A stretch of DNA of 11,800 bases from an uncultured Thermoguttaceae bacterium (GTDB lineage Bacteria > Planctomycetota > Planctomycetia > Pirellulales > Thermoguttaceae), in NCBI GenBank assembly GCA_934725735.1, contig CAKVCP010000065.1, positions 1-11,800 of the forward strand, in the 5' to 3' direction. Shown here piece by piece: positions 1-6,533 of the stretch. Position 1 is the stretch's first letter. Each line of letters opens with the position of its first letter. Position numbers and translations under genes: made by a program. The notes beneath the pieces are model-generated. The model saw nothing but the letters and a program-made list of their open reading frames with translations, ran no database searches and was not told where the DNA came from.

Positions 1-734
1 TAAATCCCGAGGATTTGAACGCGCTGGAGGCGGCTCTCGAAGTCAAAGACCGCTTTGGCGGTTCGGTGACCGTGATTTCGATGGGCCCCCCTCAAGCGGC
101 GGAAATTCTTCGCGAAGCTCTGTATCGCGGCGCCGATCGCGCGATTCTCATCTGCGACCGCGCCGTCGCCGGAAGCGACGTCTTGGCGACGAGCTATATC
201 CTCTCGCAGGCGATCAAAAAGGCGGGCGAGTTCGATTTCATCTTCTGCGGAAGACAGGCGATCGACGGCGACACGGGACAGACCGGTCCGGAATGTGCGC
301 AGAGACTCGGCGTTCCTCAAGTTTCGTACATGGTTCAGATCGTCGACGTCGACGGCAAGAAGGCGACGCTTCGCCGCGCGACCGGTTCCGGCTGGGAAAC
401 CGTGACCGCGTCCTTGCCTCTCTTGGCGTCTGTCTTGTCGGAAGCGAACGAACCGCGCCCCTTCGCCGCGATCAAGGTTATGCGCCACAAGCACAAGCGC
501 GTTCCTTCCGAGGTCGCCGACCGCGCCGCGCTCGCCCCCGAAGACCGCTTGGAAGAGTGGACCTGCGCCGATATCGACGCGGATCCGACTCGATGCGGAC
601 TCAACGGGTCTCCGACGAAGGTTGTCGACGCGATTCCGATCGTTTTGAAGAAGAGCGAATACAAAGAATTTGAACCGACCCTTGAGGGAATGAAGGCGCT
701 TGTCGCCGAACTCGTCGAGGAGCGCGCGCTTTAA
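1..734 (+). CDS. etfB: Electron transfer flavoprotein beta subunit, 5'-truncated by the window edge
   Basis: Beta subunit of the heterodimeric electron transfer flavoprotein, which passes electrons between acyl-CoA dehydrogenases or other flavoenzymes and the quinone pool or a partner enzyme in the cytoplasm. The reading frame is open from base 3 and begins NPEDLNALEAALEVKDRFGG, which matches the family about 35 residues after the usual start, so the true start lies upstream of the window. The TTG at 15 only looks like a start. The family nucleotide-binding signature GRQAIDGDTGQTGPE is present at about 254-298. The alpha-subunit gene follows after 47 bases, as is usual for an etfBA operon. 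The NPEDLNALEAAL region and the DGDTGQTGPE loop recall ETFs paired with acyl-CoA dehydrogenases, including bifurcating ones, but the window does not show which type it is. The identification is secure; the physiological partner is not visible. Confidence 0.95.
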   Translation, partial: NPEDLNALEAALEVKDRFGGSVTVISMGPPQAAEILREALYRGADRAILICDRAVAGSDVLATSYILSQAIKKAGEFDFIFCGRQAIDGDTGQTGPECAQRLGVPQVSYMVQIVDVDGKKATLRRATGSGWETVTASLPLLASVLSEANEPRPFAAIKVMRHKHKRVPSEVADRAALAPEDRLEEWTCADIDADPTRCGLNGSPTKVVDAIPIVLKKSEYKEFEPTLEGMKALVAELVEERAL

Positions 735-781
735 TCGTCGCGCTAGGGAATAAGAAACACGGAGACTTAGGAAAGATTCTT

Positions 782-1813
782 ATGACGACTATCAATCCCC
801 AAGGCGAAGTTTGGGTCTTCGCAGAACAGCATGGCGCGTCGCTGTGCGAGTTAGATTACGAGTTGTGCGGCAAAGCGCGCAAACTTGCGGACACGCTTGG
901 CGTTAAGGTCGGCGCGGTTCTTCTGGGCGACGAGTCGGTCGCGTGTCTCGTCGACGCGCTCGTTGCGTACGGAGCCGATCGCGTCTACCTTGTCGAGAAT
1001 CCGAAGCTTAAGAACTACACGACCATGCCGTACGCGCATGCGATTCGCGCATTGATCGAGAAATACGAGCCGCAAATCGTCCTTTACGGGGCTTCCGCCA
1101 CCGGTAGGGACGTGGCTCCGCGCGTCGCTGCGGCGCTCGAAACGGGCCTGACGGCGGACTGCATCTCGCTGGAGATCGGCGATTATCAGGATCCGAAAAC
1201 GGGTAAAGAATACAAGAATATCCTTCAGTTGCGCCGTCCTTCCTTTGGCGGGCACATGCTTGCGACGATCGTCGCGCCGGATCACGCGCCGCAGATGGCG
1301 ACGGTTCGCGAAGGCGTTTTCCCCGCGCCGGAATGGGACGACGACCGCAAGGGCGAAACGATCAAAGAAGAGATCGCGTTCGACGACTCCCTCTTTGCGG
1401 TCGAGGTTCTCGATCGCATTGAACGCGAATCGGGCGTCAATTTGAAGAACGCGAAGATCATCGTCGGCGGCGGCGCGGGCGTAGGGAGTCGCGAAAACTT
1501 CAAGTTGATCTACGATCTTGCCGCGGCGCTTGGAGGCACGGTCGGCGCGACGCGCGCCGCGACCCAGAGCGGGTATATTGAAGAAGAGCGCATGATCGGA
1601 CAGACGGGAACGATCGTCCGTCCCGACCTGTACGTTGCCGTCGGAATTAGCGGCGCGGTGGAGCATCGCGTCGGAATCCAAGACGCTGGGAAGATCGTCG
1701 CGATCAACAGCGATCCGAAGGCGCCGATCTTTTCGATCGCGCATTACGGAATCGTCGGCGATCTCAACGACGTCGTTCCGAAGTTGATAAAAGCGCTTCA
1801 GGAACGCGCGTAA
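782..1813 (+). CDS. etfA: Electron transfer flavoprotein alpha subunit
   Basis: Alpha subunit of the electron transfer flavoprotein, which holds the electron-shuttling FAD. The product is 343 residues, close to the usual length. The N-terminal half is the alpha/beta ETF domain (for example YGASATGRDVAPRVAAAL). The C-terminal half is the FAD-binding domain, with the hallmark run GGGAGVGSRENFKLIYDLA, then GATRAATQSGYI, IGQTGTIVRPDLYVAVGISG and VAINSDPKAPIF. There is no N-terminal ferredoxin-like extension. The start is ATG 782, with an AGGAAA ribosome binding site at 769-774. The gene follows etfB by 47 bases with no terminator between them, so the two are probably one transcript that ends at the hairpin just downstream. 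No acyl-CoA dehydrogenase or ETF:quinone oxidoreductase gene is visible nearby. Confidence 0.96.
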   Translation: MTTINPQGEVWVFAEQHGASLCELDYELCGKARKLADTLGVKVGAVLLGDESVACLVDALVAYGADRVYLVENPKLKNYTTMPYAHAIRALIEKYEPQIVLYGASATGRDVAPRVAAALETGLTADCISLEIGDYQDPKTGKEYKNILQLRRPSFGGHMLATIVAPDHAPQMATVREGVFPAPEWDDDRKGETIKEEIAFDDSLFAVEVLDRIERESGVNLKNAKIIVGGGAGVGSRENFKLIYDLAAALGGTVGATRAATQSGYIEEERMIGQTGTIVRPDLYVAVGISGAVEHRVGIQDAGKIVAINSDPKAPIFSIAHYGIVGDLNDVVPKLIKALQERA

Positions 1814-1834
1814 AGCGTTTTGAAGCGCACATCC

Positions 1835-1866
1835 GGCCCGGACGCCTCGTCGCTTCCGGGCCTTTC
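1835..1866 (+). terminator. Rho-independent terminator after etfA
   Basis: A perfect 8-bp stem, GGCCCGGA (1835-1842) with TCCGGGCC (1855-1862), has a 12-base loop and is followed by a T-rich stretch (TTTCTCTT). It lies 22 bases after the etfA stop codon. Its right half, CGCTTCCGGGCCTTT, is repeated exactly in the terminator at the other end of the restriction-modification module (3827-3841). Confidence 0.8.
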
Positions 1867-1880
1867 TCTTCTCTCTTGGA

Positions 1881-1896
1881 TTCGATGACTCGAAGG
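1881..1896 (+). promoter_or_regulatory. Inverted repeat overlapping the methyltransferase ribosome binding site
   Basis: TTCGA (1881-1885) and TCGAA (1890-1894) form a perfect 5-bp inverted repeat around TGAC. The right arm overlaps the GAAGG ribosome binding site (1892-1896) of the methyltransferase start at 1905. It could be an operator or an RNA hairpin that limits translation. No clear promoter was found between the etfA terminator and the methyltransferase gene, so transcription may come from read-through. The repeat is short and could be chance. Confidence 0.35.
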
Positions 1897-1904
1897 TTTC
1901 GTTT

Positions 1905-2852
1905 ATGACGCAAACGCCTATTCAACGTTCTTTCTTTCAGAAAACGTTTTTTGCCGACCGCTCGCCAAATTCGTGCAGTTGTCGAGAGGCGATTCTGTCG
2001 TCCGTCTCCTCGATCCTCCTTGGGGACGCGTTGCGCGTCCTTCGTCTTCTCCCCGATTCATGCGTTCAAACAGTCGTTACGTCGCCTCCATATTGGTCTC
2101 TTCGCGACTATCATATCGAGGGGCAGATTGGTCTAGAAGACAGCGTATACGACTACGTCAACCGCCTTGCCGACGTCTTTGACGAAGTAAAGCGCGTGTT
2201 GCGCGACGACGGGACGTTATGGCTCAATATTGGCGATTGCTATACCTCAGGGGGGCGGAAATGGCGCGCTCCAGACGACAAGAACAAGGCGCGCGCCATG
2301 TCAATTCGGCCCGACACGCCCGAAGGCCTCAAGGCGAAAGAGCTTGTCGGCGTTCCTTGGCGACTGGCTTTTGCGCTTCAGTCGCGCGGATGGTATTTGC
2401 GTTCCGATATCATTTGGGATAAGCCGAATTGTCAGCCTGAAAGCGTTCGCGACCGTCCGACGAAATGTCACGAATACCTCTTTCTCCTGTCGAAATCGGA
2501 GCGTTATAAGTACGACGTCGACGCGGTGAAGGGCCCGAACGACCGCCGAGTGCGCGACGTGTGGAGCGTTAATACGCGAGCGTACAAGGAAGCGTCGGGG
2601 CATTTTGCGATCTACCCTCTGGAACTGGTGGAGCCGTGTTTGCTCTTTGCGACGTCGGAAGGAGATCTGGTTCTCGATCCTTTCCTCGGCTCCGGGACGA
2701 CCGCCGTCGCCGCCTCTCGCCTCAATCGACGTTTTTGCGGCGTCGAACTTAATCCCGACTATTATCAACTCGCCGTAGATCGTCTATGCGCCGAAGGCTT
2801 GATTGCAAAGGAGCTCGTCAAAGAGCAAAATTACAATTCCGTCTGTTACTAA
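1905..2852 (+). CDS. Site-specific DNA methyltransferase (beta group, probable N4-cytosine or N6-adenine), modification part of a type II system
   Basis: S-adenosylmethionine-dependent methyltransferase that modifies an exocyclic amino group in a specific DNA sequence and so protects the host from the paired nuclease. The product is 315 residues. The catalytic motif IV, TSPPYW (residues 59-64), comes before the AdoMet-binding motif LDPFLGSGTT (257-266), which is the beta-group order of the N6_N4_Mtase family. FCGVELNPDYY follows as motif II. SPPY rather than DPPY favours N4-cytosine methylation, as in the M.XcyI/M.Cfr9I enzymes, but does not prove it. The start is ATG 1905 with GAAGG at 1892-1896. 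The roughly 36 residues before the conserved ILLGDALRVL look like a non-conserved extension, but no later start codon is available in frame. The 3' end overlaps the next frame by up to 50 bases, which implies coupled expression with the endonuclease genes. Confidence 0.9.
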   Translation: MTQTPIQRSFFQKTFFADRSPNSCSCREAILSSVSSILLGDALRVLRLLPDSCVQTVVTSPPYWSLRDYHIEGQIGLEDSVYDYVNRLADVFDEVKRVLRDDGTLWLNIGDCYTSGGRKWRAPDDKNKARAMSIRPDTPEGLKAKELVGVPWRLAFALQSRGWYLRSDIIWDKPNCQPESVRDRPTKCHEYLFLLSKSERYKYDVDAVKGPNDRRVRDVWSVNTRAYKEASGHFAIYPLELVEPCLLFATSEGDLVLDPFLGSGTTAVAASRLNRRFCGVELNPDYYQLAVDRLCAEGLIAKELVKEQNYNSVCY

Positions 2853-3369
2853 GCAACTGCACGCGCAAAAAATTTTGATCGAATTTCGCCCTTCGCGCCT
2901 TGTTGGGGCCTTGAGAGAGACCGTCGCCCAGATTGATCCGTCGATTCTTCACGCCGAGGCCATTAATTTTGCCTCTCAAAATGGGATGCGAATTCTTCAA
3001 GCTCTTGGCGTCCGCGAAGAGGAATTTTTCGCTTTTCCTGCCGTTTTAGAAGCGAATCCCCGACTGCTGGGATATTATCGATTGCTCCTTGGATTTAGCG
3101 AGAAAGCATTTTATACGAGTAATTCCGGTCTCCTGCCCTTTAGAAAGATGGAGATGGAAGGTCTTTTAGACAAATTAACGAGGGAGGATTTAAACGCGCT
3201 GTGCGCGGCGCTTAACGAAGCCGCTGATACGTTTCTAGAGGCCGCCGTTAAAGAGTCGTTGGCTCTCGACGTTCGCGATTTACCCGTCATGACGCTTGGC
3301 GCGTATGCCGACGGGCATGGCGTAACATTGTCGGACGTCGATCCGCCGAGTCGGTTTTTCATGCGGTGA
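2803..3369 (+). CDS. XcyI/Cfr9I-like restriction endonuclease, N-terminal part (frame-split gene)
   Basis: N-terminal 188 residues of what looks like an XcyI-family type II endonuclease; known members cut CCCGGG. The recognisable stretch is NPRLLGYYRLLLGFSEKAFY with the following GLLPFRKMEMEGLL, which I recall as typical of the family; no alignment was run. The frame stops at TGA 3367-3369, before any catalytic motif, and the missing C-terminal half continues in the next frame from 3366. The combined length, about 325 residues, fits one full-length enzyme. The start is uncertain. TTG 2803 is the only conventional codon early in the frame, but a strong AAAGGAG lies just downstream (2807-2813), and TTG 2875 is an alternative. 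Codons are more AT-rich than in the etf or cysS genes, consistent with horizontal transfer. The gene may be a broken nuclease or one half of a two-subunit enzyme. Confidence 0.65.
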   Translation: MQRSSSKSKITIPSVTKQLHAQKILIEFRPSRLVGALRETVAQIDPSILHAEAINFASQNGMRILQALGVREEEFFAFPAVLEANPRLLGYYRLLLGFSEKAFYTSNSGLLPFRKMEMEGLLDKLTREDLNALCAALNEAADTFLEAAVKESLALDVRDLPVMTLGAYADGHGVTLSDVDPPSRFFMR

Positions 3370-3785
3370 AAAATATTTTCCTTGTGCGAAAAGCGCAGGT
3401 CGAGGTTTCAGGTCTCAAGAACTTTGTCTTTACGAATAAACGCGGGAAACGAATAGAAATCTTTGTCGACTCTGACCCCGATCTAGGCGTTGTGGAAGAC
3501 GGCGCGTTGAAGAGACTGTGCGTTGAGATCAAAGGGGGACAAGACGTTTCAAATATTCATAATCGCGCGGGCGAAGCGGAGAAGAGTCATCAAAAGGCGA
3601 GAGCTTTAGGATGGCGTAATACGTGGACGTTAATCGCTCTCTCAGGATTGAGCTCAGAGCAATTGATGAATTTGAAGACGGAATCTCCATCCACTTCGCG
3701 TTGGTTTGACGTCAATGAGGTCTGTGCTGAACGCGGGCGATCCTACGAAGAGTTCAAAGGAGCGCTCATCGAACTGTTGGATTGA
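3366..3785 (+). CDS. XcyI/Cfr9I-like restriction endonuclease, C-terminal catalytic part (frame-split gene)
   Basis: 139 residues that carry the nuclease centre. An acidic DPDL (residues 37-40) is followed by VEIKGG (53-58), matching the PD-(D/E)xK pattern with D39, E54 and K56. Then comes QDVSNIHNRAGEAEKSHQKA, a segment I associate with the XcyI endonuclease family. The frame opens with GTG 3366, whose last two bases are shared with the TGA of the upstream frame (GTGA). This arrangement allows termination-reinitiation, and no separate ribosome binding site is seen. Joining the two frames needs a one-base insertion before the overlap, so a single-base loss (for example in the TTTTT at 3355-3359) is an equally simple explanation. 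All catalytic residues expected of the fold are present, so activity as a reassembled two-chain enzyme is conceivable. No controller (C) protein gene is present. Confidence 0.65.
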   Translation: MKNIFLVRKAQVEVSGLKNFVFTNKRGKRIEIFVDSDPDLGVVEDGALKRLCVEIKGGQDVSNIHNRAGEAEKSHQKARALGWRNTWTLIALSGLSSEQLMNLKTESPSTSRWFDVNEVCAERGRSYEEFKGALIELLD

Positions 3786-3805
3786 GGCTCTAAGCTTGTA
3801 GAAGA

Positions 3806-3846
3806 AAGGCCCGAAACGTTAGAGAGCGCTTCCGGGCCTTTTTTAT
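3806..3846. terminator. Terminator after the restriction-modification module, probably bidirectional
   Basis: AAGGCCCG (3806-3813) pairs with CGGGCCTT (3833-3840), followed by a run of Ts into 3845 on the + strand. On the - strand the same hairpin is followed by TTTCTTCT, so it can also end the convergent cupin transcript. Its right arm is identical over 15 bases to the right arm of the etfA terminator. Confidence 0.8.
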
Positions 3847-3880
3847 TAACCTGCGAGAGAAACGGGGAAGGGGAGAGGAG

Positions 3881-4237
3881 TCAGCAGACGATCCCGTCGG
3901 TCATCGTATATCCTTCAAGAGAGTTGGCTTTGACCTGGATGCAGATATAGGAAAGCCCTTCGTCCTCTGCCGCGAAGAACTGACGCCGACCTTCCGGCGC
4001 GACGCGAAGCCAATCCCCTGCGGCAAGTTCGATCGTTTCGCCGTCGATAATCGCCTTGCCGCGCCCCGACGTCACGCAGTAAATCTCTTCGTTCTGCTTA
4101 TGCGCGTGCGCGAAAGGAACGCTACCACCTGCGGGAAGCGCGTTGACGCTCACCTCGGCGCCCGTGAGGGAGAGGACGTCGTGCAACTCCGTGCGCGGTT
4201 GATCCTGAGAAACATGATATTTCGTATAGACGTTCAT
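3881..4237 (-). CDS. Small cupin-domain protein
   Basis: A 118-residue single-domain cupin (Cupin_2 type), probably a cytoplasmic metal-binding beta-barrel; substrate unknown. The first cupin motif is intact, with H44, H46 and E50 in the AHAHKQNEEIYCVTSGRG segment. In the second motif (GDWLRVAPEGRRQF) the position that normally holds the fourth metal ligand, a histidine, is Q86, so metal binding may be altered or absent. A start at 4237 is supported by AAAGGAGAT a few bases upstream. A near-consensus promoter with two identical inverted repeats precedes it, and the Rrf2-family gene directly upstream on the same strand is the obvious candidate regulator. Small cupins next to Rrf2/YwnA-type regulators often take part in stress responses, but the role here is inference. 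Confidence 0.85.
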   Translation of the reverse strand: MNVYTKYHVSQDQPRTELHDVLSLTGAEVSVNALPAGGSVPFAHAHKQNEEIYCVTSGRGKAIIDGETIELAAGDWLRVAPEGRRQFFAAEDEGLSYICIQVKANSLEGYTMTDGIVC

Positions 4238-4252
4238 CGGAAATCTCCTTTA

Positions 4253-4273
4253 TTGTAATAGGTGTGTTTACAA
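4253..4273. promoter_or_regulatory. Candidate operator 2 (TTGTAA-N9-TTACAA) in the cupin leader
   Basis: A perfect 6-bp inverted repeat, TTGTAA (4253-4258) and TTACAA (4268-4273), separated by 9 bases. It lies between the predicted transcription start (near 4279) and the cupin ribosome binding site. Sequence and spacing are the same as in the site at 4302-4322, while the 9-base spacers differ, which is what is expected of protein-binding half-sites. The Rrf2-family protein encoded just upstream is the likely ligand (inference). Confidence 0.65.
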
Positions 4274-4285
4274 CTGTCGGAGAGG

Positions 4286-4313
4286 ATTCTATCGTCAAAT
4301 TTTGTAATGTCAA
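4286..4313 (-). promoter_or_regulatory. Sigma-70-type promoter for the cupin gene
   Basis: Read on the - strand, TTGACA (4308-4313) is a perfect -35 box. A 16-base spacer and TAGAAT (4286-4291) follow, one mismatch from the -10 consensus. The inverted repeat at 4302-4322 covers the -35 box, so a bound protein would block RNA polymerase. The promoter lies between the rrf2-family stop codon and the cupin start, so the cupin can be expressed separately from its regulator. Confidence 0.75.
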
Positions 4314-4322
4314 GAGTTACAA
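4302..4322. promoter_or_regulatory. Candidate operator 1 (TTGTAA-N9-TTACAA) over the cupin -35 box
   Basis: A perfect 6-bp inverted repeat, TTGTAA (4302-4307) and TTACAA (4317-4322), with a 9-base spacer that contains most of the -35 box. It also overlaps the stop codon of the Rrf2-family gene (4317-4319). It starts 49 bases from the matching site at 4253, so the two sites bracket the promoter. Confidence 0.7.
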
Positions 4323-4745
4323 CCGACTTTTGAAGTCGTTTTTTACTTCTTCCAGCGTGATCGACGCAAGTTCGCGTTCCATCGCGTTTTGGATGCGCTG
4401 GAGTTTTTCGTCGAGAATCGTGTGGATATTACGACCGATCGGGCACGCTTCGTTCGGTCGCTCGTGAAAATGAAAGAGTTGACCGTCTTCCACACATTCC
4501 ACCGCGTTATAGACGTCGAGAAACGTGATCTCCGAAAGCGGTTTGGCGATCGACGCGCCCCCAACTCCGCGCGCAACGTTCACTAGCCCCGCGTTCTTTA
4601 ATTGGCCCAAGACTTTCCGAATCACCACCGGATTGACGTTCACGCTTCCCGCGAGAAAGTCGCTCGAGAGCTTATATTGACCTTGAAATTCGTCAAGGCA
4701 CGCGAGAACGTGCAACGCGATCGTAAATCGACTAGATATTTGCAT
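4317..4745 (-). CDS. Rrf2-family transcriptional regulator, YwnA-like
   Basis: A 142-residue winged-helix DNA-binding protein of the Rrf2 family, expected to act as a homodimer. The N-terminal winged helix runs from SSRFTIALHVLACLDEF through NVNPVVIRKVLGQLKNAGLV to the wing ARGVGGASIAKPLSEITFLDVY. The C-terminal part, HERPNEACPIGRNIHTILDEKLQRIQNAMERELAS, resembles Bacillus YwnA. The three closely spaced cysteines that hold an Fe-S cluster in IscR and NsrR are missing; only scattered cysteines (in ACLDE, VECVED and EACPIG) are present, so sensing by single thiols or a small ligand is more likely. GGAAGG (4754-4759) supports the ATG at 4743-4745. The cupin gene follows after 79 bases that hold a promoter and two inverted repeats. 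No copy of that repeat was seen before the regulator's own start, so self-regulation is not evident. Confidence 0.9.
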   Translation of the reverse strand: MQISSRFTIALHVLACLDEFQGQYKLSSDFLAGSVNVNPVVIRKVLGQLKNAGLVNVARGVGGASIAKPLSEITFLDVYNAVECVEDGQLFHFHERPNEACPIGRNIHTILDEKLQRIQNAMERELASITLEEVKNDFKSRL

Positions 4746-4796
4746 TTGCCATACCTTCCGTCTCCCGGAACAAGGTTCTTTCGTTTCATAGACGAA

Positions 4797-4830
4797 TTAA
4801 AAAAGACCGCGCAAACAGACGCGCGGTCTT
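4797..4830 (-). terminator. Rho-independent terminator after cysS
   Basis: AAGACCGCGC (4803-4812) and GCGCGGTCTT (4821-4830) form a perfect 10-bp stem with an 8-base loop. On the - strand the stem is followed by a run of Ts (4797-4804). It lies 16 bases after the cysS stop and separates cysS from the regulator gene downstream. Confidence 0.9.
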
Positions 4831-4845
4831 CTTTTCTAAAACGTA

Positions 4846-6417
4846 TTACGCTTCTTTAGTCCAGACGCAAACGCCTCCCGGTCGATCTTCGAGCGTGATT
4901 CCGATCTCTTTGAGACGGTTGCGGATTTCGTCGGCGGTCGCGAAGTCCTTGTTCTTCTTCGCGTTGCGACGCAGGTCGATAAGGAGGTTCATCAGCGGTT
5001 CGACGAGCGCGTCGTTCTGCTCCGATTTCTCTGCGACCGGTTCGCGGAAGAGGCCAAGCGTCGACGTCAACTCTTTAAAGACCGTCGTTCCTGCGACGAG
5101 CGCTTGAATCGCGTCTTCGTTCTTCGCCGTTTCGAGCCCGTTCTCTTCGATGAACTTGTTAAGCGCGCGGAGGAAGTCGTAGAAGACCGCCATGCCCCCC
5201 GCGGTGTTGAAGTCGTCGTCCATCGCTTCGAGGAATCGCGTGCGGAACCCTTTGACGATTCCGGCGAACTCGGTGAAATCCGCGGGGATCGGCGCTTCGC
5301 TTTCATACGCGTCGCCCTCGGCGCGGGTCGTCGCCGCTTTCAGGTCGTAGAAGGACTGGCCCGTCGCTTCTTCAAAGCGCTTGAAATAGCGATAGAACCC
5401 TTCGAGCCCCTTGCCGACTTCTTGGAGACGCTCTTCGCTGTAGTCGATCGGACGGCGATAATGGCTGGAGAGGAGGAAGAAGCGGATATGTTCGCCGCTG
5501 AACTTCTTGAGGAGGTCGCGGAACGCGGAAGCGCCCTTCGACTTGCTGATCTTACCCGCCTCTTGAGACGCGTAATCTCCTTCTTTCGCTTCCGCGTCGC
5601 GCGTCTTGCGTCCGCCGACTTTACCGACTTGGTTCGACGCCTGCATGAGGCCGTTGTGCATCCAGTATTTCGCCATGAGGCAACCGTTTCGCGCTTCGCT
5701 TTGCGCGATTTCGTTCTCATGGTGCGGGAACTGAAGATCGAGACCGCCGCCGTGAATATCGAAGGTTTCGCCGAGGATCGAGCAGCTCATGACGCTGCAT
5801 TCGATGTGCCAGCCGGGTCGACCCTTACCCCACGGCGAGTCCCAAGAGGGTTCGCCGGGTTTGGCGGACTTCCAGAGAGCGAAGTCGAAGGGAGAGCGTT
5901 TGCGATCCGCCGCGCCGCCCCCTTCGCCGCTCATCTGCTCGAGGGTGCGGTTGCTCAACTTCCCATATTCCGGGAACTTCGCGACGTCATAGTAGACGTC
6001 CCCTTCCGATTCGTACGCGTACCCTTTGTCGATCAAGTCTTGCGTGAACTCGACGATTCGCTTGATATAATCGGTCGCCTTCGGGAAAACGTCGATCGTG
6101 TCGACTCCCATCGCTTTGAGGTTGTTCTTATAATCCTCGGTCATCTCGTCCGCGACGGCGCTCATGGGGATTCCGCGCGCGTTTGACTCCGCAATGAGTT
6201 TGTCGTCGACGTCGGTGATATTCACGACCCACGTCACGTCGTAACCCGAGTAGACGAGATACCGCTTAATTGTGTCAAAGATCGTCGGACCGACCATATG
6301 ACCGATGTGGCTGGGCTTGTAGACCGTCGGACCGCAGAGGTACATCCCCACTTTGCCCGCATTGACCGGCTGAAATTCTTCTTTCGTTCGAGACAGCGTG
6401 TTAAAAACTCGCAGCAT
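4846..6417 (-). CDS. cysS: Cysteinyl-tRNA synthetase
   Basis: Class I aminoacyl-tRNA synthetase that charges tRNA-Cys with cysteine in the cytoplasm. The HIGH motif is HIGH at residues 37-40 (PSHIGH) and the KMSKS loop is KISKS (289-293). The zinc ligands that read cysteine are C28 (in YLCGPTVY), C207 (WHIECSVM), H232 and E236 (FPHHENEIAQSE). The start is ATG at 6417, chosen over the upstream ATG at 6531 because the family begins at MLRVFNTLSR and AGAGGAAG lies just before it. That gives 523 residues against a usual 460-490. The extra length includes an insertion of about 24 residues (roughly 260-286) between MHNGLMQ and GKISKS, rich in charged residues. The gene has its own promoter and terminator and appears to be monocistronic. 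Confidence 0.97.
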   Translation of the reverse strand: MLRVFNTLSRTKEEFQPVNAGKVGMYLCGPTVYKPSHIGHMVGPTIFDTIKRYLVYSGYDVTWVVNITDVDDKLIAESNARGIPMSAVADEMTEDYKNNLKAMGVDTIDVFPKATDYIKRIVEFTQDLIDKGYAYESEGDVYYDVAKFPEYGKLSNRTLEQMSGEGGGAADRKRSPFDFALWKSAKPGEPSWDSPWGKGRPGWHIECSVMSCSILGETFDIHGGGLDLQFPHHENEIAQSEARNGCLMAKYWMHNGLMQASNQVGKVGGRKTRDAEAKEGDYASQEAGKISKSKGASAFRDLLKKFSGEHIRFFLLSSHYRRPIDYSEERLQEVGKGLEGFYRYFKRFEEATGQSFYDLKAATTRAEGDAYESEAPIPADFTEFAGIVKGFRTRFLEAMDDDFNTAGGMAVFYDFLRALNKFIEENGLETAKNEDAIQALVAGTTVFKELTSTLGLFREPVAEKSEQNDALVEPLMNLLIDLRRNAKKNKDFATADEIRNRLKEIGITLEDRPGGVCVWTKEA

Positions 6418-6475
6418 TGATCTTCCTCTTATGGTTCCGTAGACTGCGCCCAACGTCGGACGCCTATTTCGCTTT

Positions 6476-6503
6476 ATCTTATATCGGCTCAATCGTTTGA
6501 CAA
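6476..6503 (-). promoter_or_regulatory. Predicted promoter of cysS
   Basis: On the - strand, TTGTCA (6498-6503), a 16-base spacer and TAAGAT (6476-6481) form a sigma-70-like pair. Transcription would begin near 6469, about 50 bases before the cysS start. A shifted TATAAG is also possible as the -10 box. Confidence 0.55.
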
Positions 6504-6533
6504 GTTTTATCAAACCCTCTTTTTTCAGCAACG

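Noticed and set aside
15..734. A separate 239-residue gene starting at TTG 15
   Set aside because: The frame is open to base 3 and the preceding codons (NPED) match the EtfB family, so the gene simply starts before the window.
851..1744. Long - strand reading frame opposite etfA
   Set aside because: Arginine/aspartate-rich shadow of etfA with no recognisable domain.
3350..3372. Programmed -1 frameshift site joining the endonuclease halves
   Set aside because: Near the overlap the sequence reads G TTT TTC, not a proper X XXY YYZ slippery heptamer, and no clear downstream pseudoknot was seen. Reinitiation at GTGA or a simple mutation fits better.
5104..6186. Long + strand reading frame opposite cysS
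   Set aside because: It is antisense to a certain cysS gene and its composition is explained by GC-rich codon bias on the other strand.
6418..6531. N-terminal extension of cysteinyl-tRNA synthetase from ATG 6531
   Set aside because: The extra 38 residues are not family-like, they cover the predicted promoter, and a strong ribosome binding site precedes the ATG at 6417.
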